In this document: piece by piece, positions 6,068 to 11,098 of the stretch
How positions within the stretch are numbered: position 1 is the first letter of the stretch
Layout: each line of letters starts with the position of its first letter
Assembly: GCA_002400675.1 (NCBI GenBank)
Contig: NVQY01000166.1
Location: 1 to 11,098, forward strand
Direction: 5' to 3'
DNA from: Paracoccaceae bacterium
GTDB lineage: Bacteria; Pseudomonadota; Alphaproteobacteria; Rhodobacterales; Rhodobacteraceae
DNA length: 11,098 nt
Notes under the pieces: generated by a model
Told to the model about the DNA's origin: nothing
The model's input: only the letters and a program-made list of their open reading frames with translations
Database searches by the model: none
Made by a program: the position numbers and the translations under genes

Positions 6068-6484
6068 CTACCCGCCGGCACCCTGCGCCGGTTGGCGATA
6101 GTCAACATCGCTGACCTTTTCCAGCCAATCGGCGGCGCGTCCGTCCAGATCCTCCTGAATGGCCAGATGCGACATGGCGTTGTTCGGGCTGGCCCCGTGC
6201 CAGTGTTCCTCGCCCGGTGCGAACCAGATGGTATCGCCCGTGTGGATCACCTGCGGGGCCTGCCCACGCAAGCCCACACGGCCGGTCCCCGAGACCACCA
6301 ACAACGTCTGCCCCAGAGGGTGCGTATGCCACGCGGTGCGCGCACCCGGCTCAAACGCGACGATCAGGGCGCGCACGCGGGCCGGTTCAGGGGCCGAAAT
6401 CACCGGGTCCTGCCAGACGGTGCCGGTAAAATACTCGGGCGTGGCGCGCACGGTGGGGCGGGTGCCGGTGGCGATGATCTTCAT
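6068..6484 (-). CDS. single-domain cupin, hydroxynitrile-lyase-like family
   Basis: A 138-residue cytosolic cupin with no signal peptide. The first cupin motif is WHTHPLGQ (H53, H55, Q59) and the second is PGEEHWHG (H94, H96), which supplies a 3-His/1-Gln type metal site. The opening EYFTGTVWQDP and the stretch SHLAIQEDLDG (H106, Q110) closely match the small manganese cupins typified by the Granulicella hydroxynitrile lyase, whose ligands I recall as the same H53/H55/Q59/H94. Relatives are often annotated as (R)-mandelonitrile lyase or plain cupin, and most are untested, so the physiological reaction is unknown. The ATG at 6484 was chosen because AGAGGA sits 6 nt upstream and family homology starts at MKI. 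Transcription diverges from the FAD dehydrogenase gene. Confidence 0.85.
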   Translation of the reverse strand: MKIIATGTRPTVRATPEYFTGTVWQDPVISAPEPARVRALIVAFEPGARTAWHTHPLGQTLLVVSGTGRVGLRGQAPQVIHTGDTIWFAPGEEHWHGASPNNAMSHLAIQEDLDGRAADWLEKVSDVDYRQPAQGAGG

Positions 6485-6609
6485 GGTGGGTCCTCTCGTT
6501 GGGGGTGTTCGGCGTTCAGGCTGACGGTACGGCACGGCGGCGTCAACCGCATTGCCTGGGGCGATGGTTTGGCCTTACCTTGGCGCAACAAGGGACAAAG
6601 GGACAAGCC
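6485..6609. promoter_or_regulatory. divergent intergenic region between cupin and FAD dehydrogenase genes
   Basis: This 125-bp gap must hold the 5' signals of both genes. It contains AGAGGA (6491-6496, minus strand) as the cupin ribosome site and AAAGGGA (6597-6603, plus strand) 6 nt before the dehydrogenase ATG. I could not identify convincing -35/-10 boxes for either direction or a clear operator. Confidence 0.5.
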
Positions 6610-8271
6610 ATGAACAACAGCGCGGACGTGATCATTGTCGGTGCCGGTCTGGCCGGACTTGCGGCGGCGGCGGAACTGGGCGACCGGGGCAAATCGGTGA
6701 TCGTGCTGGATCAGGAACCTCAGGGGTTTCTGGGCGGTCAGGCGTTCTGGTCGCTGGGCGGGTTGTTCATGGTCGACACCCCCGAACAGCGCCGCATGGG
6801 CATCCGCGACAGCCTTGATCTGGCCATGCTGGACTGGGGCGGGTCGGCACAGTTCGACCGACCCGAGGATCACTGGCCGCGCAAATGGGCCGAATCTTAT
6901 GTGGACTGGGCCGCCGGTGACATGCGTGGGTGGCTGCATGACATGGGCCTGCGCTGGTTCCCGATTGTCGGCTGGGCCGAACGTGGCGGGGGCTATGCGG
7001 ACGGGCACGGCAATTCGGTGCCGCGGTTTCACATCACATGGGGCACCGGGCCGGGCATCATGGCCCCGTTTGTGGCGCGGGTTCAGGAGCACGCTCGGGC
7101 CGGGCGCATCACCCTGAGGTTCCGCCACCGGGTCAGCCATATCCTGATGCAGAACGGTGCTGCCAACGGCGTCGCAGGCGAAGTTCTGGCCGATGACAGC
7201 GCCGCGCGCGGGGTGCAGACCAACCGTGATGTGACGGGCGAATTCGAGATGCACGCGCCTTCGGTGATCGTGTCCTCTGGCGGTATCGGCGGCAATTTCG
7301 ACATGGTGCGCGCTGCCTGGCCGGTGGACCGGCTGGGCGAACCGCCCAAAACCATGATTGCCGGGGTGCCGTTCCATGTGGACGGGCGGATGATCCCCAT
7401 TTCCGAGGCGGCAGGCGGCCATGTGATCAACCGCGACCGCATGTGGCATTACACCGAAGGCGTGCAGAACTGGGACCCGATCTGGCCCAAGCATGGCATC
7501 CGCATCCTGCCCGGACCGTCATCCATGTGGTTCGACGCCACCGGCAAACGGCTGAACCCGCCCTGCCTGCCGGGGTTCGACACGCTTGGCACGCTTAAGG
7601 AAATCCTGAAAACCGGGTATGATTACAGTTGGTTCGTCCTGTCGCAAAAGGTGATCGAAAAGGAGTTCGCCCTGTCGGGATCGGAACAGAACCCCGACCT
7701 GACATCGGGCAAATGGCTCGACGTGATCAAGGCCCGCCTGTTGTCGCGCGGCGGTGCCCCCGGCCCGGTCGAGGCGTTCAAAGCCCACGGCGCGGATTTC
7801 GTGGTTGCCGACACGCTGGACGCATTGGTCATAGGCATGAACGGCCTGACAGAGGGCGACCTGATCGACGCCCCTGCCCTGCTCGCCCAGATCAAAGCCC
7901 GCGACGCGCAGATTGACAACAATTTCTCTAAGGACGCGCAGATTATGGCCATTCACGCCATGCGCAACTATCGCGGAGACCGCCTTATCCGTACCGCCAA
8001 ACCGCACAAGTTTCTGGACCCGGCAAACGGCCCATTGATCGCGGTCAAGCTGCATATCCTGACGCGCAAGACGCTGGGGGGCTTACAAACCAATCTCGAC
8101 AGCCAGATGATCGGCGCGGATGGCGCGGTGGTGCCCGGCCTGTTCGCCGCCGGAGAAGTCGCGGGATTCGGTGGTGGTGGCTATCACGGCTACAACGCGC
8201 TGGAGGGCACGTTTCTGGGCGGATGCATCTTTTCGGGACGCAATGCGGGGCGGTCCAAGGCGATTGCCTGA
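6610..8271 (+). CDS. FAD-binding dehydrogenase (fumarate reductase/3-ketosteroid dehydrogenase-like flavoprotein)
   Basis: A 553-residue flavoprotein with an N-terminal Rossmann fold: VIIVGAGLAGLAAAAEL (residues 8-24; G11, G13, G16) and an acidic residue at the second strand (D34). LGGQAFWSLGGLFMVDTPEQ (41-60) is characteristic of a group annotated simply as FAD-binding dehydrogenase, about 550 residues long. The C-terminus carries the second FAD contact, GLFAAGEVAGFGGGGYHGYN, followed by ALEGTFLGGCIFSGR, as in fumarate reductase and 3-ketosteroid-delta1-dehydrogenase flavoproteins. There is no signal peptide, so it is probably cytosolic. The substrate and electron acceptor are not evident. 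The start at 6610 is supported by AAAGGGA 6 nt upstream and the immediate Rossmann strand; the open frame upstream to 6499 is intergenic. Divergent pairing with the cupin gene suggests, without proving, a shared pathway. Confidence 0.9.
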   Translation: MNNSADVIIVGAGLAGLAAAAELGDRGKSVIVLDQEPQGFLGGQAFWSLGGLFMVDTPEQRRMGIRDSLDLAMLDWGGSAQFDRPEDHWPRKWAESYVDWAAGDMRGWLHDMGLRWFPIVGWAERGGGYADGHGNSVPRFHITWGTGPGIMAPFVARVQEHARAGRITLRFRHRVSHILMQNGAANGVAGEVLADDSAARGVQTNRDVTGEFEMHAPSVIVSSGGIGGNFDMVRAAWPVDRLGEPPKTMIAGVPFHVDGRMIPISEAAGGHVINRDRMWHYTEGVQNWDPIWPKHGIRILPGPSSMWFDATGKRLNPPCLPGFDTLGTLKEILKTGYDYSWFVLSQKVIEKEFALSGSEQNPDLTSGKWLDVIKARLLSRGGAPGPVEAFKAHGADFVVADTLDALVIGMNGLTEGDLIDAPALLAQIKARDAQIDNNFSKDAQIMAIHAMRNYRGDRLIRTAKPHKFLDPANGPLIAVKLHILTRKTLGGLQTNLDSQMIGADGAVVPGLFAAGEVAGFGGGGYHGYNALEGTFLGGCIFSGRNAGRSKAIA

Positions 8272-8281
8272 CCGCCCCCGC

Positions 8282-8302
8282 AGGGCCTAGAGTCAGGACC
8301 CT
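8282..8302. terminator. possible bidirectional hairpin between convergent genes
   Basis: AGGGCCT (8282-8288) can pair with AGG-A-CCCT (8295-8302), giving a seven-pair stem with one bulged A (8298) and a six-base loop. It lies in the 29-bp gap between the stops of the FAD dehydrogenase and rnj genes and overlaps the rnj stop codon. There is no T tract on either side, so efficient intrinsic termination is doubtful. Confidence 0.35.
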
Positions 8303-9968
8303 AGCGCATGCGGCTGATCACCACCGACACTTCGGGCTTTTTGCCAATCTCGTTTTGTGCGGTCTGACGGGCCACGCGCCGCAAGGCTTCTTCCAGCTTG
8401 TCGTCATCCTTAAGGGTTTTGGCATTGGCGCGTTTCAGGAACTGATCCAGATCGGCCTCAAGAACCTCCAGCAGCGGTGCCTTTGACGACCCCGTTTCGC
8501 TTAACCCCATGAGATCACACCAAGGTTCGCCCAAAGGTTCGTCCTCTTCGTCGAGAATAACAGTGACAACCACATGGCCGTTCAGTGCCATGCGAATACG
8601 GTCCCGCACCACGCCATCCAACGCACCAATCTTGACCGAGCCATCAAGATACGTGCGCCCGGTCTCAATGTATTCCGCCACCTTGGGCGCGTTGCCGGTC
8701 AAGTCAATCATCATGCCGTTCACCGCAACAATACCCTGCAAGCCATTGGAGTCGGCCAGTTTCGCGTGTTCGCGCAAATGCCGGTGTTCACCGTGCATCG
8801 GGATCAACATCTGCGGACGCACAACATTGTGCATCCGTTCGATATCGGGGCGGTTGGCGTGGCCAGACACATGATACAAGCCGTTGCTGTCATCCACCAC
8901 GTCCACGCCCTTTTCGCTAAGCTGGTTCATGATGCGGATCACCCCGCGTTCATTGCCGGGAATGGTTTTTGATGAGAACAGGAACAGATCGCCCTCTTTC
9001 AAGGTCAATCCGCGATACTTGCCACGCGCCAGTTGCGCGCTTGCGGCGCGCCGTTCGCCCTGGCTGCCGGTGACCAGCAACATCACGGTTTCGCGCGGCA
9101 GATCACGGGCTTCTTCGGGGCTGATGGTGGTGGGGAAATCGGTCAGCACGCCGGTTTCCACCGACGCCTCGACCATCCGCTGCATGGCGCGTCCCAATAG
9201 CACGACCGAACGTCCGGCCCGCTGCCCGGCCTCGGCCAGCGTTTTCACCCGTGCTACGTTGCTGGCAAATGTGGTGGCAACCACCATGCCGGCGGCATCA
9301 CTGACCAACTGTTCAATCGCCGGGCCGACGTCCTTTTCCGACCGCCCCGGATTGGGCGAAAACACGTTGGTAGAATCGCAGATCAACGCGCGCACGCCGC
9401 CCTTGCAAACCTCGGCCCACAGATCGGGATCAAACGCCTCGCCAACCATCGGGGTCGCGTCCAATTTGAAGTCGCCTGAATGGATCAACCGCCCCTTGGG
9501 TGAATCGATCACCAACGCCGCACTTTCAGGAATCGAATGCGAAATCGGCAGGAAGCCGACGGTGAACGGACCAGCCTTGACCTGCTCGGGCCAGGCGGAA
9601 ACGGTGCGCACGGACTCGGGCGGGTGGCCGTGTTCCTTCATCTTGCGCCGGGCGATATTGGTGGTAAACGCACGGGCATAAACCGGCGCGCCAAGGCTTT
9701 TGTAGAAATGCGCAATCGCGCCTACATGATCCTCGTGCGCATGGGTGATGAACACCGCCTCAAGCCGGTCGGCGCGTTCCATCAACCAAGTCATGTCCGG
9801 CAGGATCAGATCAACCCCCGGCGTGGTATCCATATCCGGGAAGGTAACCCCCAGATCGACCAGAATAAGGCGTTCCTTATTCGGAGCGCCATAGCCATAC
9901 ACATAGGCGTTCATGCCGATTTCCCCGGCACCGCCGAGGGGGAGATAGATCAGCCGATTTGTGGTCAT
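8301..9968 (-). CDS. rnj: ribonuclease J (metallo-beta-lactamase/beta-CASP RNase)
   Basis: RNase J is a zinc-dependent 5'-3' exoribonuclease and endonuclease for mRNA decay and rRNA processing; alphaproteobacteria have one alongside RNase E. The 555-residue protein is full length. Its metallo-beta-lactamase motifs are VDLG (D38), THAHEDHVG (H76, H78, D80, H81), SHSIPES (H144) and SGDFKLD (D166). The beta-CASP motifs include ICDSTN (D198), VSGHA (H370) and MLIPMHGEHRHL (H392). A C-terminal domain follows from about residue 450. The ATG at 9968 overlaps the coaX stop as ATGA, and AGGG six bases upstream lies inside coaX, so translation is probably coupled. It is the last gene of the birA-coaX-rnj cluster. 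Confidence 0.95.
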   Translation of the reverse strand: MTTNRLIYLPLGGAGEIGMNAYVYGYGAPNKERLILVDLGVTFPDMDTTPGVDLILPDMTWLMERADRLEAVFITHAHEDHVGAIAHFYKSLGAPVYARAFTTNIARRKMKEHGHPPESVRTVSAWPEQVKAGPFTVGFLPISHSIPESAALVIDSPKGRLIHSGDFKLDATPMVGEAFDPDLWAEVCKGGVRALICDSTNVFSPNPGRSEKDVGPAIEQLVSDAAGMVVATTFASNVARVKTLAEAGQRAGRSVVLLGRAMQRMVEASVETGVLTDFPTTISPEEARDLPRETVMLLVTGSQGERRAASAQLARGKYRGLTLKEGDLFLFSSKTIPGNERGVIRIMNQLSEKGVDVVDDSNGLYHVSGHANRPDIERMHNVVRPQMLIPMHGEHRHLREHAKLADSNGLQGIVAVNGMMIDLTGNAPKVAEYIETGRTYLDGSVKIGALDGVVRDRIRMALNGHVVVTVILDEEDEPLGEPWCDLMGLSETGSSKAPLLEVLEADLDQFLKRANAKTLKDDDKLEEALRRVARQTAQNEIGKKPEVSVVISRMR

Positions 9969-10744
9969 ATATTACCCTGCTCGCGGTTATAATCATAGAT
10001 GATCCGCAGCCCGTGGATCGTCAGGAATTCGTCGAATTCATCGTAGAGGGTATCGCCCTGACCGAACAGCGGCGCAAGGCCTCCGGTGGAAATAACCTTC
10101 ATCGGATGGTCATATTCCTCCATGATTCGGTCGCAGAGGCCGCGGACCAGCCCGACATAACCCCAGAAGACGCCCGATTGCATGCAGGTCACGGTGTTGG
10201 TGCCGATCACTTTTTGCGGCATGGTCACGTCGACGTGCGGCAGGGCGGCGGCCATTTCATGCAACGCCTGCAAGGACAGGTTGACCCCCGGCGCGATGGC
10301 CCCGCCGACATAGGCGCCGTCATGCGCGACCACATCGAATGTCGTTGCGGTGCCGAAATCCACGACGATCAGGTTGCCGCCATAGCGATCATAGGCTCCG
10401 GCAGAGTTCACCAGCCGGTCCGGGCCGACGACGGTGCCTTCGTCCACGCGGGGCTGTGTGGGCAACAGGCACTCCGGCTTGCCGACCACTAGCGGGCGAC
10501 AGCTGAAGTACCGATCCGCCAGGACCCGCAGGTTGAAGACGACACGCGGCACAGTGGTCGAGATCATCACCGCGTTGATGTCCATGGGGATCCGGTGGTG
10601 CAACAGCAAGGCCGAAAGCCAGACGTAATATTGATCTGCGGTGCGCTGATGCTCGGTCGCCGTCCTGAGCGTGCACAGAATTTCCTTTCCGTCCCAGACG
10701 GAAAAAACCGTATTCGTATTACCGCAATCAATGGTGAGCAGCAT
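9965..10744 (-). CDS. coaX: type III pantothenate kinase CoaX
   Basis: CoaX phosphorylates pantothenate, the first committed step of coenzyme A synthesis, and needs a monovalent cation. The 259-residue protein has normal family length. It belongs to the ASKHA fold and shows the phosphate-binding DCGNTNTVF (D6), GPDRLVN (catalytic-type D109), VVDFGTATTFDVV (D129) and ISTGGLAPLF near the C-terminus. PGVNLSLQAL (152-161) and HEMAAALP are also typical. The ATG at 10744 follows the birA stop by 12 nt and has a near-ideal AGGAGG five bases upstream. It overlaps rnj by 4 bp. Because birA precedes it, two cofactor genes (biotin attachment and CoA) share a transcript with an RNase. Confidence 0.96.
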   Translation of the reverse strand: MLLTIDCGNTNTVFSVWDGKEILCTLRTATEHQRTADQYYVWLSALLLHHRIPMDINAVMISTTVPRVVFNLRVLADRYFSCRPLVVGKPECLLPTQPRVDEGTVVGPDRLVNSAGAYDRYGGNLIVVDFGTATTFDVVAHDGAYVGGAIAPGVNLSLQALHEMAAALPHVDVTMPQKVIGTNTVTCMQSGVFWGYVGLVRGLCDRIMEEYDHPMKVISTGGLAPLFGQGDTLYDEFDEFLTIHGLRIIYDYNREQGNI

Positions 10745-10749
10745 CGCGC

Positions 10750-10755
10750 CCTCCT
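10750..10755 (-). promoter_or_regulatory. strong Shine-Dalgarno site of coaX
   Basis: On the minus strand AGGAGG lies 5 nt before the ATG at 10744, inside the 12-nt gap after the birA stop. It is the best ribosome site in the window and confirms the coaX start. Confidence 0.8.
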
Positions 10756-10756
10756 G

Positions 10757-11098
10757 TCAGAAGAAGATGTCAGCCGCCGCGATCCCCTGGCGACCGGCGT
10801 TGGTAGTGAGGATCAATTGCCCATTGTCATCAATCGTCTCGAAGGTGCCTGTCACCTCGCTGGTGCCGGTGCGGGCGGTCAGGACCGTGCCCAGCCCAGC
10901 CGCCCGCTGCAGCCATTGCGTGCGGATCGGCGTAAAGCCATAGGTGATGAACTGCGTTTCATATCGCGCGAAAGCGGGCGCAAGTAGACTGAGGAAGTCC
11001 TGCGGGCTGGGCGGCGGGCCGGCCTCGCTCAACGCGACAGGCCGCAGGGCGCGCGGCTCGACCTCCTTGGGCTGGGGAGCCTGTACCAGATTGACGCC
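10757..11098 (-). CDS. birA: biotin-[acetyl-CoA-carboxylase] ligase BirA, C-terminal part (gene runs off the window)
   Basis: BirA activates biotin with ATP and attaches it to the biotin carboxyl carrier protein of acetyl-CoA carboxylase. The last 113 residues are visible; the frame is open through the right edge, beginning GVNLVQAP, which matches the catalytic-domain GxNL strand of biotin ligases. The segment SPQDFLSLLAPAFARYE is the helix seen late in the catalytic domain. TYGFTPIRTQWLQRA and the SH3-like tail with GTFETIDDNGQLIL and AAADIFF complete the protein. The TTG at 11032 is merely an internal codon, not the start. The N-terminal biotin-binding domain lies outside. The position before coaX fits the usual alphaproteobacterial order. 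Confidence 0.9.
   Translation of the reverse strand, partial: GVNLVQAPQPKEVEPRALRPVALSEAGPPPSPQDFLSLLAPAFARYETQFITYGFTPIRTQWLQRAAGLGTVLTARTGTSEVTGTFETIDDNGQLILTTNAGRQGIAAADIFF

Noticed and set aside
6481..7494. 337-codon open frame on the minus strand opposite the FAD dehydrogenase
   Set aside because: It is the shadow of an intact flavoprotein gene; its translation is Pro/His/Ala-rich and shows no domain.
8884..9681. 265-codon open frame on the plus strand opposite rnj
   Set aside because: It is the antisense of the beta-lactamase/beta-CASP region of RNase J, Ser/Arg/Pro-rich without any motif.

Overview
The window reads as chromosomal DNA of a GC-rich alphaproteobacterium, most likely a marine Rhodobacteraceae (roseobacter-type) organism. 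The basis is the residue-level resemblance of HisB, HisH, CoaX and RNase J to that group, the gene order birA-coaX-rnj (in my recollection usually just downstream of the nuo operon in alphaproteobacteria), and the family mix (DUF3604, DUF2306, HupE). Coding density is very high and no intergenic gap exceeds 300 bp. I see no rRNA, tRNA, CRISPR array, insertion sequence or phage gene.

Left part (1-1918): the 3' part of hisB (+), joined in frame at its 5' side to a TPR-like segment that does not belong to HisB; a small DUF2306 membrane protein on the opposite strand; then hisH (+). hisA and hisF, which often follow hisH in this group, are absent because the next gene is convergent, 11 bp away.

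Middle-left (1930-6067): a tight minus-strand operon in the order DUF3604 secreted protein, membrane-anchored PpiC-like protein, HupE/UreJ-like membrane protein. The genes are separated by 12 bp and then a 4-bp ATGA overlap, and lie behind a 290-bp AT-rich leader with several palindromes. The DUF3604 protein carries His/Asp motifs like those of PHP-type metal-dependent hydrolases, and HupE proteins are linked to nickel/cobalt transport. A reasonable hypothesis is an extracytoplasmic metallohydrolase encoded with its folding factor and a metal-linked membrane partner. This is the best candidate for an undescribed system in the window.

Middle-right (6068-8271): a small cupin of the hydroxynitrile-lyase-like type (-) and a large FAD-binding dehydrogenase (+), transcribed divergently from a 125-bp gap.

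Right part (8301-11098): birA (3' part), coaX and rnj on the minus strand, tightly packed and probably translationally coupled: biotin protein ligase, type III pantothenate kinase and ribonuclease J.

All functional calls come from reading translated motifs. No database search was run. Family numbers and comparisons with relatives are from memory.
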